From Sporopachydermia quercuum (taxonomy: Eukaryota > Ascomycota > Sporopachydermiomycetes > Sporopachydermiales > Sporopachydermiaceae), in contig BCGN01000003.1 of assembly GCA_001599295.1 (NCBI GenBank), forward strand, positions 1,651,148 through 1,715,147: DNA of 64,000 bases. Direction: 5' to 3'. The notes under the pieces are model-generated. The model worked only from the letters and a program-made list of their open reading frames with translations, did not search any database and was not told the DNA's origin. The position numbers and the translations under genes are program-made. Positions 1-11,579 of the stretch are shown here, in pieces. Each line of letters opens with the position of its first letter. The first letter of the stretch is position 1.

Positions 1-661
1 CGTTTCTATTGAAATCGCTTCATTACTTCTTACAAGTTAAAAATGCTTACTCATATGGAGTAAGTGCGAATCCAGTGTTAAGAGCTAAGCGACATTTAGA
101 GCGAATAATTAATCGTACTTACTGAAGCAGACAGCAGCAGACCCTTCCTCTGCCATCTAGATTATTGAACGATCTATTGATTCTACTATAACAAAAAAAT
201 CAAACCGGATCAGTTGATTAATACAACTCCATTGATACCTTCATTTTCCTTTATACTTTCTCCCATGGTGTTGTATATTCCTTTCATTTTCAACCTCAAT
301 TCCCAAATATTTGTTCCATAATAATAAACTTTCTGGTTAAAGTTTCAATCTTAATTCCTTTATATAAATGTCAATCCACCTGAAGGTAAAAGTTGATCCC
401 TATCCATCACTTACAATATTTTCTTCAACAAAAAATAGGAAGACTTTTCTCAATATAAATTGGTATAACTCAAAACTAGTTAATCTTCCGGGGTAAGTTT
501 TAAGGGAAATCAATAAAACCTCCTTTTTTTTTACTACAAGATCGTCTACTCTATATCCTTCTTTCTACTGCTCGTAAAGTAAGAGAAGAAAAACTTTCAT
601 CTGCCTGATCCATCAAAAAATCTGTTAGTACCTTTCTACCATTATATTCACAGTATTTACA
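1..661. other. Upstream region, no gene seen
   Basis: I see no coding stretch or RNA gene. The last 150 bases before the transporter ATG are AT-rich with pyrimidine runs, as is usual for a yeast promoter and leader. Confidence 0.5.
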
Positions 662-2347
662 ATGTCAGAAACCATTGCATTAAAAGATTTGAAACATCCT
701 TCTTTAGCCCATAGGAAACCAAGCATAGCTCAATGCGATATTGAGGGAGCAGCTCCATTGTCGCCAAAACTCTCAATAGCTTCAAGAGCCCATTCATATG
801 ACCGTTTACATGATTTAGCTAATTCTGGAGGAAATACCCCATCTGAAGAACTTGGAATCAATATTTATGAGCAACTACTTGATCAACATCAATACAACTC
901 TCAATCGCGAATCTTAACCCAGGCCAGAACAACAGGTGCTAATAATGAAAACAATGAAATAACAAACGTAATCACTGGAAATAACAATAATAATGAAGGA
1001 GGTCCGGGTGATCTTACATTAAAGAATCCTTTTTCTAATACTTATAGATATATTGTTGCATGTTGCTGGGTTTTTTCCTTAGGGTTCAATGATGGTGCTC
1101 CGGGTGCTTTGCTACCTTATCTTGAAGAGTACTATCATATTGGTTATGCCGTAGTTTCACTCATTTGGTTAGGAAATTCACTGGGATTCATTGCAATTGC
1201 ATTTCTATCGCATTATTTCAATAAGAAGCTAGGTAGACATAAAATGGTAACATTAGGAGTAGTTTTCATGATCATAATGTACGTTATCATAGCATGCACA
1301 CCACCGTTTGCTTTGGTTTGTATTGGATTTTTCTTTGGTGGACTAGGTATGGCTACATCTCTTTCCCAGCTCAATATCTTCATATCTTCATTAAAAAATT
1401 CCCACGCTTTGCTAGGATATTTCCATGGCACCTACGGCATAGGGGCAACGGTAGCACCATTGATTTCTACAGCTATGGTGACTAGAGGTATTGTTTGGTC
1501 TCGTTACTATATTATTTTATTAGGAATAAGTGTGCTCAATACTGTTCTCATGTTCTTATCATTTCTTCATGTTGATAGAGATTTAGCTCCTTGGGAAGAA
1601 CAGCAGCCAAGTCAACGAGATAATGTAGTTGAATTGAACCCCAATGATAATGTTTATGATATTGTCAGTGTTTATTCAAGGTCTCAAGGTCAGAAACCAA
1701 AACTTGGTTCAGCATTAGAGAGTGATGTTAAAGCAGCTTTAAAAGACTGGAGAACTTGGTGTATTTCTCTTTTTACTATGTTTTATCAAGGGGGTGAAGT
1801 TGCATTAGGTGGTTGGATTGTTACATTTTTATTAGACTATAGAGATGGACCAGCCGACTCAGTTGGTTATGTTGCTTCAGGATTTTGGGTTGGTTTGACT
1901 CTTGGTCGGTTTATTTTGACTACGCCGTGTTCTTGGATTGGATGTCGTAGGAGTGTTTTTCTATTGATTTTCGCAGTCATGATTCTTGAGCTACTTACCT
2001 GGTTAGTGCCAAATGTTATTTCTGCAGCATTTACTGTATCGCTTGCAGGTGTATTTTTGGGACCTATTTATCCTTTATTGATTACACTTATCGTTCGCAT
2101 TTTACCAAGGAAAATCCAAATTGTATCATTGACGATCATGACAGCATTTGGTTCAACAGGTGGAGCATTATTTCCTTTTATTGTCGGTTTGATTTCTCAA
2201 ATGAGAGGTGCTTTCATTGTTCATCCTGTAGTTTTGGCTATTCAGGTATGCATGATATTTTTTTGGGCAGCTTTACCAAATATAGAGCGTAAAACTTTTC
2301 ATTATAATGGTTCAAAGGCAGTTAGATTGTGGGAAAAGTTTTGGTAA
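662..2347 (+). CDS. BSC6: MFS transporter, Bsc6-like
   Basis: A 561-residue membrane protein of the major facilitator superfamily. The first 125 residues are hydrophilic, Asn/Ser-rich and presumably cytosolic. About twelve hydrophobic segments follow, starting near residue 128, with a polar central loop around residues 300-360. The first membrane segment carries NDGAPGALLPYLEEYYHIGY, a pattern I know from fungal Bsc6 (YOL137W) and related fucose-permease-like transporters, and the loop after the second segment has the MFS-like KKLGRHKM. The substrate of this family is not established. The ORF is uninterrupted and the ATG follows a stop-rich leader. It converges on HIS3 with 274 bases between. 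Family is firm; the exact orthologue name is less so. Confidence 0.8.
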   Translation: MSETIALKDLKHPSLAHRKPSIAQCDIEGAAPLSPKLSIASRAHSYDRLHDLANSGGNTPSEELGINIYEQLLDQHQYNSQSRILTQARTTGANNENNEITNVITGNNNNNEGGPGDLTLKNPFSNTYRYIVACCWVFSLGFNDGAPGALLPYLEEYYHIGYAVVSLIWLGNSLGFIAIAFLSHYFNKKLGRHKMVTLGVVFMIIMYVIIACTPPFALVCIGFFFGGLGMATSLSQLNIFISSLKNSHALLGYFHGTYGIGATVAPLISTAMVTRGIVWSRYYIILLGISVLNTVLMFLSFLHVDRDLAPWEEQQPSQRDNVVELNPNDNVYDIVSVYSRSQGQKPKLGSALESDVKAALKDWRTWCISLFTMFYQGGEVALGGWIVTFLLDYRDGPADSVGYVASGFWVGLTLGRFILTTPCSWIGCRRSVFLLIFAVMILELLTWLVPNVISAAFTVSLAGVFLGPIYPLLITLIVRILPRKIQIVSLTIMTAFGSTGGALFPFIVGLISQMRGAFIVHPVVLAIQVCMIFFWAALPNIERKTFHYNGSKAVRLWEKFW

Positions 2348-2621
2348 GTTATAATGTAATCATGTACAATTGTAATATTAGTTTTATGTAATGCCAGTGT
2401 TCTAGGTATTTAGCTATATATAGATCTATCGTATCAGTACACTATTATCATAAAAGGACACGACCAATAATTGTATGGTAAAGCAGTGTGCTTCCCTATG
2501 AGATTATTATTTGCAAATAAGGCAAAATTAGTATTGATTCATATATACATGCTAAAATCATGTTGGAATACTACACATGGTAACCTGATTAATCATCCAA
2601 AAAATCCATAGAAGAGAGCCC

Positions 2622-3293
2622 TCAGAAAAGAACACCCTTCGTGCTTGGAACATCATTTGATCCAGTAAGCCTAATTGACTCCTTAATAGCCAAAGCTAAT
2701 GATTTGAACGCACTTTCAGCTCTATGATGGTCGTTAAAACCTCTGATACAATCAACATGAACAGTAATTAATGCACTTGTAGCAAAACTTTCAAGCACAT
2801 GAGGAATCATCTCGCAACTCAAATCACCTATTTTCTCTCTTTTCAGCCCTAAGTCAATTGTTGCATAGGGTCTGTTACTTATATCGACAACTGACCTCGA
2901 CAAAGCTTCGTCTAGTGGAGCATATGCATAACCAAATCTCTTGATACCTTTAGCTGTCCCTAGTGCTTGGTGGAAAGCTTGACCTAATGCAATAGCAACG
3001 TCCTCCGCCGAATGATGATCATCAATATGAAGATCACCAATACATTCTAAAACAAGACTCCAACCTGAATGCTTAGCTAAAGCATGAAGCATATGATCTA
3101 GAAAACCAACACCTGTATTGATAGATATGACTTGGGTGGATGAGTTTTGACTGGCAACTATATCTGAGCCATCTTGCTTTCCGAATAAAGACTTTTCAAG
3201 CTTCACTGGACCACCATCTAACGATAAAGCAAGCTGAATTTTGGTTTCGTTGGTGATACGGCTTATAGTAGCAGTTCTCATTTTTGAATCCAT
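2622..3293 (-). CDS. HIS3: Imidazoleglycerol-phosphate dehydratase
   Basis: Catalyses the dehydration of imidazole glycerol phosphate in histidine synthesis (cytosol). The protein aligns along its length with S. cerevisiae His3: RITNETKIQ near the start, [15 protein letters not shown] in the middle and [11 protein letters not shown] at the end. Both metal-binding blocks, DDHHSAED and NDHHRAESA, are present. From the ATG at 3293 it is 223 residues, against 220 in S. cerevisiae. The frame stays open upstream to 3404, through an N at 3385, but that extension does not resemble His3. A second ATG at 3281 would give 219 residues, so the choice between the two is open. A Reb1-like site lies 330 bases upstream. 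No DED1 or MRM1 homologue flanks it, unlike in S. cerevisiae. Confidence 0.96.
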   Translation of the reverse strand: MDSKMRTATISRITNETKIQLALSLDGGPVKLEKSLFGKQDGSDIVASQNSSTQVISINTGVGFLDHMLHALAKHSGWSLVLECIGDLHIDDHHSAEDVAIALGQAFHQALGTAKGIKRFGYAYAPLDEALSRSVVDISNRPYATIDLGLKREKIGDLSCEMIPHVLESFATSALITVHVDCIRGFNDHHRAESAFKSLALAIKESIRLTGSNDVPSTKGVLF

Positions 3294-3619
3294 AGTGTAT
3301 AAAATATAACAGTTGGGATTATTTTCTATGGTGATGTACCTTAATGCAATGATGGTCTGCGATGATAGTAGGATATGAGTGGGTNGAACAAGGATTTTTT
3401 TCACCGTTGATTTTTCCTCTAGTTGCTATTAAATAGCTTTTGACGTATATCAAATACAAGTTGAAGATTCCCCAATGAGTACATGCAAGAAGATATGAAT
3501 AATCTTATTTTTTCCCGGTAAAACGACGATAAAGAATGTTCTATAAGCATAGGCAAAAGCAGCGCAAGAATAGTAAAGTATTCAGAAGCCACAAATGACT
3601 AACAAAATGTTAAATTGAA

Positions 3620-3627
3620 CCGGGTAA
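3620..3627. promoter_or_regulatory. Reb1-like site upstream of HIS3
   Basis: CCGGGTAA contains the Reb1 core CGGGTAA. It is 330 bases upstream of HIS3. The same core (TTACCCGG) occurs 220 bases upstream of RSM10 and 325 bases upstream of KRS1. The motif assignment rests on S. cerevisiae Reb1; binding here is inferred. Confidence 0.35.
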
Positions 3628-3856
3628 ATTTTCCATAAATGATTATGTAATATATAAATAGCGATTCTTATTGGTTGAAGATTAGATAGGAAGGTGTTGG
3701 AATGAATTCTTCCTTAGTGTACGATTTATTTAAAACGATAATTAGCATTATGATTATTGTTTGATAACGGAAAAGTTGTATAGCAAAATCTTTTATTTGT
3801 ATTTAATTTCCCATAATTATTCATATGTTTCTCAGGTCATAAGCCTTGATGGTTGA

Positions 3857-4045
3857 TTGATAGTTCCTCCGCTCTTAAAGAATACTCATTATCACATGAA
3901 AGAATGCGTAAGATATATGATTTCCGAATCGGATCCAGACCCTTCAATCATCTCCGAAATTTTGGTATTATGCAAAGAACATGCCATCTGGACCGACACA
4001 AGTTGCTATTCAACCTTACAATTAACTGAACGAATTAACTCGTAG
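3857..4045 (+). CDS. Possible small protein or 3' exon
   Basis: An open frame of 62 codons ending at 4045. The initial codon is an ATT-type or non-ATG start at a TTGATAG sequence, so the first real ATG is internal (codon 14, MKECVRYMISESDPDPS). Composition is protein-like, with a predicted helix ISEILVLCKEHAIW, and it could be the last exon of a spliced gene: an AG at 3862-3863 precedes the open stretch. I could not find a convincing first exon or a family. It may be chance. Confidence 0.2.
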   Translation: MIVPPLLKNTHYHMKECVRYMISESDPDPSIISEILVLCKEHAIWTDTSCYSTLQLTERINS

Positions 4046-4202
4046 ATTCCCCAACTATTGTTCCTTATTAGCTTTCCACTATCTATTTTATCTATACTAA
4101 TGAACAAACAGCAGGGTTTTTATTCCTACCTCCCAACCTCACCGAACACTGTCATCGTCTTACTTATACTTTCATACGAAAGCAATTGAACTATTGTATT
4201 TT

Positions 4203-5597
4203 TCAAATAACCAAATTCTCATGAATCCAATGAGCAACAACTTGCTTTCCTTCATCAAAGTTTTTATCAGGATGTCTGACAATAGCGGCCGCATGTGACA
4301 TAGTTGTATTTCTGATCAAAATAGGATACTTCTCCCAATGAATGGAATTCAAATTATAGCATATCTCAACTTGAGCTGATGATAAAATTAACTGATGCTC
4401 CTTGTGGGGCTCAGAGATTACTTCGTAGACTGATTGAATCATGTCATCTGCCTGGTCCTGCCAATCTAAAACAGGATATTGTCTTAGGAATGAATGAAGT
4501 CGTCTTTTAGAATTGATTGACTCATAGATTGAAGCAGTCAAAGTGCTGAGAGTCCATAATGGCGTGTAAATAAGAAAATAGATGAACTTGAAGACTGTTG
4601 ATAGTACCGTCATCTTTTCACCATCTTTATCTTTAGGTAAACCAGGTTCTGGGGAAGGCGATCTTGAAATAACGAATGGTTTGGAAATATCAATAACAAT
4701 TGGGTCATAGTTCTTGACAAAAGGGATATCCCAAATTTCTGGCGATGTAGTGGAAGAAATAGAATCAAAAGGATCAGATGTGCTTATGCCAGCAGTCCAC
4801 CACGCAGTTCTTTTATCATTTATAATATTGCTATAAAGAACATGTTTTGAGAATAGCTCAAGTGCTTTATAGAAATCCGTAGATTTCTTTCCCATGAGTT
4901 GAAGTAGAGGCATTTGTGTGGCACCGTACTTGTCTTTCAAAAACAATTGTGTACCTGTTGCTGCTAAGGCAAACGGTGTAATCTTATTGAATAGTTTGAT
5001 GGAGAAAGAAGTTCCTGGTGCAAGCACACCTAAATGAGGAGTACAGAACGTAGTGAAATTAATAGGTTGTATGGAATCAAACACCTTTTCACGATACAAT
5101 ACACCAATTGCAAATCTGGCTACTAATCCACCTAATGAATAACCTACAACTGATATTTTGGTTACATTAGGCTTACCTAAGTCATCTAATTTACTGTCAG
5201 GAGATAATGGTAAATTGTTTAGTCTTTCAATTTCCATCCTGATTTCGTCTACCACTCTCATACCGCACACATCTATCCCATCATATGTGAAATACCCTTC
5301 ATTTCCTCTTGTTCTATAAACTACAAATATATCATCATCTTTTCCATTTATAGGAACAGACTCAGGGTTCTCTAGAGCTGAAGGGTATGCTTGTTTGATT
5401 TGAGATGCAATATAGTCGAAGTGTGAGGTATTACCCCATAGACTGATGAGAATGTTAGTGAATGAAATAAACAGAACAAAGAGACTAAAAATTTTATGTA
5501 GATTTAATGATGATCTGAACCAGTAATACTAAAGGAAATCTGCTAGATAGAACATAACAACATACCCATGAACAAGAACAAGGAGATGATAATTCAT
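4203..5597 (-). CDS. LPL1: DUF676 serine lipase, Lpl1-like, spliced
   Basis: A 423-residue alpha/beta-hydrolase of the DUF676 family (S. cerevisiae Lpl1/YOR059C, a lipid-droplet phospholipase; Rog1 is a relative). Two exons: exon 1 at 5566-5597 encodes MNYHLLVLVHG, followed by donor GTATGT; the 123-nt intron (5443-5565) has a CACTAAC branch point and ends CAG; exon 2 is 4203-5442. The junction recreates the family motif HGLWGN, which fixes the start. The nucleophile elbow GYSLGG puts the catalytic Ser near residue 113, and a candidate catalytic His sits in SHAAAIVR near residue 394. A hydrophobic stretch around residues 290-315 could anchor it to a membrane or droplet. Without the first exon the frame appears to start at a GTG. 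Lpl1 is the best guess within the family. Confidence 0.88.
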
Positions 5598-7791
5598 CAC
5601 AAACAATCAGATCTGATCTATCAATTGACCCGTCTATAGCAATCTATAACTACGTTGTATACAGCAGGTATTATCAATATATGAACTATCCTGCAAAACA
5701 AATATAATAATTCTCTTCTCAATAAGCTGTAATGTAATTTTGTCTCTGTCTTTTTCTACCGATGTTGTCCCAACCAAGCCAGGCACTTTCCTTTTGGTTT
5801 ACCTATTGCTGATTCACCATAAGGAAATAAATTCAATTGTAGATAACAACTTATTAGTAAAGTCAACACTAAAAGAACTGCCTGCTACTCAAAATGTCTT
5901 ATAGCTTATGCTAAAATAGTATATTACAAACTGCAAGTTATACGTCTTTCAGCACGAAGAAAACTTGTTGTACACTTTGTAATCAATCGATCCTGGGAAT
6001 CTATTATTTATATGTTAATTAGCAGCTCCTATCTGACTTTCTGAGGAATTCTTTCTTATCTTAAAGTGGACTACTAAATTGGGCAATGAATCATTGAAAC
6101 TCCGCTTAAAGAGTTACTCCACTAGCGAATCCAATAGCATACGCGCATGATCGTGCATATTGATAGGTTGATAAGGAATTGTTTGGAAAGATGATTCTTC
6201 GTGGATACTGAAATTATTGATTATATGATGGTTAGATGAAGAATTAGTAGTCAATAGAGTAGGGAACTAAATCAAATGAACATGAATTGAAATAAATGAT
6301 AATGGTAGGATTACCTACTGCATACATGCAGGTAGTTTCAATAGTTCAGCCTATTTTTTTCCGTTAATTTATCGGATTTAGAGAGCATCAATTAAAGTTC
6401 AAAACTGAATTCCGATACGCTCGAAGTCCATAGCGAGATGAAAGGGGGGAGCGAAGGCTGATTTGGGTCTCCTGACAGCTGATGAAGAGATTCTAGCTCC
6501 TTGCTTGTTTGGGCTTCAGGCGGACTTGAAGCATAATTTTTCTCCTATGCCATGAACACCGAACCTAGGGTTTAATATATGTATATATTGATTATACTCG
6601 GCTCTCGAAGAGTGTATATGGATTATATCTTGTAGACCAACATGTAGTTATGCTCTCTGGACATCTCATTCAATGAAGAAACTGACAGTAAAGTTTTCCT
6701 TCTTTAACTAGAACTCCTTTACTCTTATTTGATCTAGTCTCCCCTGTCAGTTAATTAAAAAAATATAAAATATAAAATATGAGATGTAAAAAAAACAGAA
6801 CATGTAATTAAACGACATCAGTAAACTGGGTTCCTCTTTTCATTCATTAATGAAACATGAACTTTTTGGGATTCATATTTACCGACTACCTAATCATTTA
6901 ATAGTCAGTCTGAAATATACCAACTAAATACTTTTGCTGGTACATTCCAGCACTATAATTCCCTCCTTGCAACAAAATTTCATCGATTTCTTCGTTGTAT
7001 GTTTCTTTCTTCTTCATTAACTGACTTTCACTAATATCGGAGGAAACAATTGGTTTTCATTATATCATTAAATCAAAGCAGAAGTAGTTTATCATCTGTT
7101 TGTTTATAAGTTACATAATCAGCAATAAAACTTTTTCCTTTCTTTATACTAATCAAAATGTCTTCCAACTAATTATCCTTGACATGACTATGATGAGTAA
7201 CTATACAACTACGAATTTCTTCACCTGAACAATCATGTGGATTCAGTATTTTCAGAGCTTTTTAACCCTGAGTCATTGTCAAGAAGTTGGTTTATTTTTT
7301 GATTGGTTTTTTGAAAGTGCCGTATAGTTTTTCCTGTGTACTTGAATACAATATTTATGTAACAGCGTTTTATTCCTTCCTGTAGATTATGGACAATTGT
7401 ATAGACCAAGTAGTACATGACAATTCTGGCTCTTGTCTCCTGGTCTATCAACGCGACTGTAATTCGAACAATTAGTACCGAAATTTAAAATTCAAACTAA
7501 TCAGTCCTACTAATAAGCAACTATTGTGTCAGCCACATACATTCTTTAGTCTCTTAGTTCTTTCTCAATCCTTTCTAGGCATTCCATTCATCATTTTCTT
7601 TCTAACCCTTTTGACATAGTGAGACGTGATGTCATGTACTGCTTATAAATCTTTTGGTAGGCAAAAAGCTATCTGTATCATCCTTCATAAACTAGCATCA
7701 CAACGAGTGAATTATTTTAGAAATAACCAATGGTCTTTTATTGCAAATTGAACATTGAACTCTCTTAAAATAGCACAACTTCTATCTTATT
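5598..7791. other. 2.2-kb intergenic region between divergent genes
   Basis: Shared upstream region of the lipase gene (minus) and ECM2 (plus). A somewhat GC-richer patch lies at about 6410-6560. A 72-codon minus-strand open stretch at 7233-7451 begins at a non-ATG codon and is preceded by TACTAAT and ATTACAG, a plausible 3' splice site near 7459, but no first exon keeps it in frame. I cannot call a gene here. Confidence 0.4.
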
Positions 7792-8871
7792 ATGGCAGCT
7801 AAAGTTGATGGAACAAAATCTCAGTGGGAATCATCTGATTTCCCTGCTGTATGCGAAAAGTGTTTGGGACCTAATCCCTATGTTCGAATGATGAGAGAAC
7901 AATACGGAGAACAATGTAAATTATGTACTAGACCTTTTACAGTATTTCGATGGCTACCTGAGCGACACTCTAGGTATAATAGGACAATAATATGTTTGAC
8001 ATGTGCTAGGCAAAAGAACTGTTGTCAGTCATGTATGATGGATTTAACATATGGACTGCCACTTGCATTAAGAGACGCAGCATTGAATATGGCCACTGAA
8101 TCAAGCACCGAAGATCCTACAAGTTCGATGGCTTTGACAAGCAAACCTACAACGAATGCTATTACTAAGCAATATGGCGCACAACAGTATCAACAAGCAA
8201 TAGAAGATGGCCGAGCAGCTTCGGTAGAAGAGAACCATCTGAAAACGAAATCGGCTGCTCATCAGCTACTGAAGTCATTGGCAACAAAGAGCAAGTCATA
8301 TAGCAGAACTCAAATGACAACAGGAGAAAGGTCCAAAATTAAATTGGAGCAAGCACAAGCTAACCCTGCAAACGTAAAGAATATTGTGACAAAACTGCCG
8401 TTTAATGGTTCTCTTGTTCCTCCCAAAGATACTAGCATAAAATCATTCTTCTTAATGGGAATAGATGATGATCTACCTGATTGGAAGATTAGAGAGTATT
8501 TCACAGAATGTGGGAAAGTGGAATCATTAGTATGTGTTCATAGAGCGAGGGCAGGATATGTCACCATGGCATCTCGCTCAAGTGCTGAAGCTGTTGCTAG
8601 TAAGATACTTGCCGAAACTCGAAACGGGAGACATAAGAATAGCGTGATGATTGGTAACTGTAGACTAGTAGTAGTGTGGGGAAAAGTTCGATCCCTAGGG
8701 GAGACAAGTGCAGAAGAACTGAAAGTCGGTCAAGTTATAAAGAAATGGCTGATATCAAGGGCAAAGCAATCGAGACATAAATCGAAGGAAAGATCGGATG
8801 AGCCGAAAATCTCAGAGCCTGTAGGTGATAATGTCCATTATAAGTCAAGCAGAAGTGGATTTGAGGCTTAG
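7792..8871 (+). CDS. ECM2: Pre-mRNA splicing factor Slt11/Ecm2 (RBM22 family)
   Basis: A 359-residue orthologue of Ecm2/Slt11 (364 residues in S. cerevisiae) and human RBM22, a zinc-finger and RRM protein of the activated spliceosome that contacts the U6/U2 catalytic RNA. The N-terminal cysteine-rich region (residues 21-81) shows CEKC, CKLC, CLTC and CQSC pairs together with the family signature QCKLCTRPFTVFRW. An RRM lies at about residues 215-300 (FFLMGIDDD, then AGYVTMASRSSAE). The C-terminal tail is Lys/Arg/Ser-rich. Uninterrupted frame; the ATG at 7792 starts MAAKVDG. It belongs to the conserved block with the RING gene and TRM7, in the same strand order as YBR065C-YBR062C-YBR061C in S. 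cerevisiae. Confidence 0.94.
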   Translation: MAAKVDGTKSQWESSDFPAVCEKCLGPNPYVRMMREQYGEQCKLCTRPFTVFRWLPERHSRYNRTIICLTCARQKNCCQSCMMDLTYGLPLALRDAALNMATESSTEDPTSSMALTSKPTTNAITKQYGAQQYQQAIEDGRAASVEENHLKTKSAAHQLLKSLATKSKSYSRTQMTTGERSKIKLEQAQANPANVKNIVTKLPFNGSLVPPKDTSIKSFFLMGIDDDLPDWKIREYFTECGKVESLVCVHRARAGYVTMASRSSAEAVASKILAETRNGRHKNSVMIGNCRLVVVWGKVRSLGETSAEELKVGQVIKKWLISRAKQSRHKSKERSDEPKISEPVGDNVHYKSSRSGFEA

Positions 8872-9765
8872 ATAAGTTGCGTTCAGAAGTTTGAGAGGTT
8901 TGAGAGGTTGTAATAAATGGAGCGGACCATTTAGAGCAAACCAGCGTATAAATGGTTGTCACGCTTCCGTCTCACTTGGTTGACGTTGACGATTTTGATG
9001 GTTGATCAATTAGTCATATAGCATCGCAAGCTTCAAACTGACATTCTAGTTGACTTTCCACTATAGTTCAATCTTTGTATTATGTTATTTGGTTCCCATC
9101 ACAGCTATAAAACTAATCAGTCATATAATCTAGAATTCAAGGAACATACCTATCAAGCACTATATAACGTTATATAACTATTTTCAACCTTTAACCGGTA
9201 GATAATTCTCCAATAGTGTACTATAGCATATATAATAATGAGAGAAAGAATATGTATTTCAACACTTTAGACTCATACAATCAATTCCAACTAAGTAGGT
9301 AATGTCTAGATAATGTTATCTATACACAGCGTGTACATTCAAACATATATAGGATCCATCAATCAATCAGCAGTTATACAAATATCAAAACCAATAGTAT
9401 ATTATCAATATATTGGATTGAATGGCAATAATATCGAACAGCAACATCAAATAACAGTAAGACACAAATTCCCATTCCTGTTCCTATTTTCTCTTATCAT
9501 CCCATCATGGCTTTCCTTTTGTGAGACAATTCCACTTCATAAATTCAACGCCTTTCAATCTTTTAAACAACCTCAATCAATCAATNAATCAATCGAACAG
9601 TTAAATAGTTAGAAGTTACTGAATAATTTTTTTTTTTATAACTGCTTTAAGTTAAATAAATATAAGCATTATTTTTGAACTATTATTTGTTGTTTTGTTG
9701 ACTGATTCTAAAGATTATTTACTGTGTGCAGTATCATCTGACATCTGACTGATTGCTGAAGCACC
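8872..9765. other. Intergenic region upstream of the RING gene
   Basis: Very AT-rich with CAATCAAT-type simple repeats around 9575-9600, where an N interrupts the sequence at 9586. An open stretch at 9313-9612 has simple-repeat composition and no protein character, so it is not called. Confidence 0.5.
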
Positions 9766-10546
9766 ATGGCTACTTATGAAGGTGAGTATTATTCTTTGTT
9801 AGGTCATAGATAAAAACTCTGATATAATTATGAAGGTGCAAATTTGAATCTCCAATTGCTTTTAGTTTACTGTTCATCATTTAACTTCACCTTTCTCCGA
9901 TGTTAGTNTAGTTAGCGCTGAACTAACAGTTGATTTACTTGCCTTCCTAGATGACCATAACGTGGAGATCAAGAGATCTGCTCCTGCTGAGCATAGAACA
10001 CTAGCTAGCACTATACAAGATGGAACTATAGGCGATAGAAATAACCGACAACAAGACGTATTTTCTTTAGTTTCGTAAGTTGAAATTACATTTATTGACA
10101 TCATACCTTACTCTATCTATCTATTCTCATATTCGCATATTCTAATCCTCAAACCTGTTAGAACATTGACTTCATTATCCGATGGTCAGACACCAGTTGG
10201 ACAGTATATACTCTCGCAATTAAGCGAAATTGACGCAAATGATAGTCCGACTCCAAAAGGTGTTGGCCAGGAGTTTCTCGATAGTTTAGAAAGAATCGAT
10301 AAGAGAAATCTCAAAAAATCAGATACATGCCCTATATGTGCTACGGCATATTTAGATGATAAGTATCCATTGGTTGTTCATTTACCGTGTGATAAACGTC
10401 ATCATTTTGATTTAGATTGCATAGGACCTTGGTTGCAACTACACTCAACGTGTCCCATCTGTAGGAAAGATGTGACAGCGAAGAAGGTGATTGATGTTCC
10501 AGTTGACGACGAAGATGAGGAAGATGGATGGGATATGTATGGTTAG
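9766..10546 (+). CDS. RING-H2 finger protein, YBR062C orthologue, two introns
   Basis: A 174-residue probable E3 ubiquitin ligase. Three exons: 9766-9781, 9951-10074 and 10162-10546. Intron 1 (GTGAGT ... CTAAC ... CTAG) and intron 2 (GTAAGT ... TTCTAAT ... TTAG) both join in frame. The spliced protein begins MATYEDDHN and ends WDMYG; S. cerevisiae YBR062C (180 residues, also with a 5' intron) begins MSTYEEEHG and ends WGMYG, which confirms both ends. The RING-H2 finger spans about residues 98-146: CPIC, LPCDKRHHFDLDC, then CPIC. The tail is acidic. Intron 1 contains an N at 9908. Its 3' end faces RSM10 across 115 bases. S. cerevisiae work ties YBR062C loosely to Msb2 and filamentous growth; its substrate is unknown. 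Confidence 0.92.
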
Positions 10547-10661
10547 GCAAGAATCGTATAGGATATAGATAGATTAGTTCAAACTACAAAAGCATGAAGA
10601 TTGAATGCAATAAGATCAATTATTTATGTACAGTTAGAATCTCTTTGTTTGTGGCAGACTT

Positions 10662-11579
10662 CTATGGTGTTTTCGTTGAAGGAGCTGTGTCTGATTCAGG
10701 TTGTGACGTCGGTTCTGATTTAGGCTTTGAGTTTGCTTTCACCTCAGGCTCTGGTACCGGGGCTGACGTCTCTGCTGATTTTTCTGGTGTCAAATGACGT
10801 TTGAAAACAGGATCTTCCAACAGTTCTCTAACCTTTTGAGCAACAAGCTTGTTATTACTGCTTCCGAAATGAACGTATTTAGGATCTTCAATGTCTTCCA
10901 AAGTTTCCAGTTTGACTTGACTTAATTCTTCGCTGATATTTACATCTTCAAATGAATAAGTATGTGCTTTCAAACCAACACCAGCCATTTGATATTTCTT
11001 TAATAGTGCCAACCAAGCATCAACAACATCAGGATTAGAATCAAATATCTTAATAAGCCTCTTGTGTGTTCTTCTCTCAAAATTCTCTTTACTTTTCGCC
11101 ATAACGAAGGGACTTCGATTAACGGTCCATCGTTCTCTTCTCGTAGGTAAAGGCTTAGGTCCAGTAGCAGCCAATCCTAAATAATAAGCTGCTCTCATAG
11201 CAAAATTACAGAAAAAATCCATATCTTGATGAGTGTAACTTCGAAATTGAACTTCGCATACTAAATCTCCATGCACAACTGGATTTCGTAAAGGATCGTA
11301 GTAGTTCATCTCAACATTAAGGGGAATCGGCGTACCTGGTCCTTCGAATACCTCAGTACTGGAAAACACTCGAGGTTTATAGTTTTTGAACACATCATTT
11401 AATCCTTCAATGACCAGCCTATCACTACCACTACCTCTTGAGGTGGTTTTACTGACTGTTGAGTTTTCATTTTCTTTTCGTTTATAGTTATTTAGACTGA
11501 AAGCTCTGGAACTAATGGCCAAACCAACGCTCAACCTTTGGACCCTTGGGGCCTTTGATGTTATTTGACGTGAAAACAT
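10662..11579 (-). CDS. RSM10: Mitochondrial small-subunit ribosomal protein uS10m
   Basis: The uS10 protein of the mitochondrial ribosome. The S10 domain spans about residues 90-225, with CEVQFRSYTHQDMDFFCNFA, RRERWTVNRSPFVMAKSKE and NFERRTHKRLIKIFD matching fungal Rsm10. I take the ATG at 11579 (MFSRQITSKAPRVQRLSVG), which gives a basic, Ser-rich mitochondrial presequence and 305 residues; an in-frame ATG at 11621 would add 14 residues of less typical sequence. It is longer than S. cerevisiae Rsm10 (203), because of the leader and a Pro/Glu/Ser-rich tail of about 40 residues. A Reb1-like TTACCCGG is at 11798. KRS1 lies upstream on the same strand, as YDR037W lies upstream of YDR041W in S. 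cerevisiae. Confidence 0.92.
   Translation of the reverse strand: MFSRQITSKAPRVQRLSVGLAISSRAFSLNNYKRKENENSTVSKTTSRGSGSDRLVIEGLNDVFKNYKPRVFSSTEVFEGPGTPIPLNVEMNYYDPLRNPVVHGDLVCEVQFRSYTHQDMDFFCNFAMRAAYYLGLAATGPKPLPTRRERWTVNRSPFVMAKSKENFERRTHKRLIKIFDSNPDVVDAWLALLKKYQMAGVGLKAHTYSFEDVNISEELSQVKLETLEDIEDPKYVHFGSSNNKLVAQKVRELLEDPVFKRHLTPEKSAETSAPVPEPEVKANSKPKSEPTSQPESDTAPSTKTP

Larger units (their letters stand above)
3294..4202. other. Intergenic, HIS3 promoter side
   Basis: The region lies between the start of HIS3 and the 3' end of the lipase gene. It holds a Reb1-like site at 3620-3627 and one doubtful small ORF (3857-4045), both listed separately. Nothing else was recognised. Confidence 0.5.

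Noticed and set aside
2348-5597. Expected HIS3 neighbours DED1 or MRM1
   Set aside because: The flanking genes are a transporter and a DUF676 lipase, so that S. cerevisiae linkage is not present.
7170-7215. ATGATGA and CTGA as C/D snoRNA boxes
   Set aside because: The boxes are too close for a normal C/D RNA and no terminal stem is visible.
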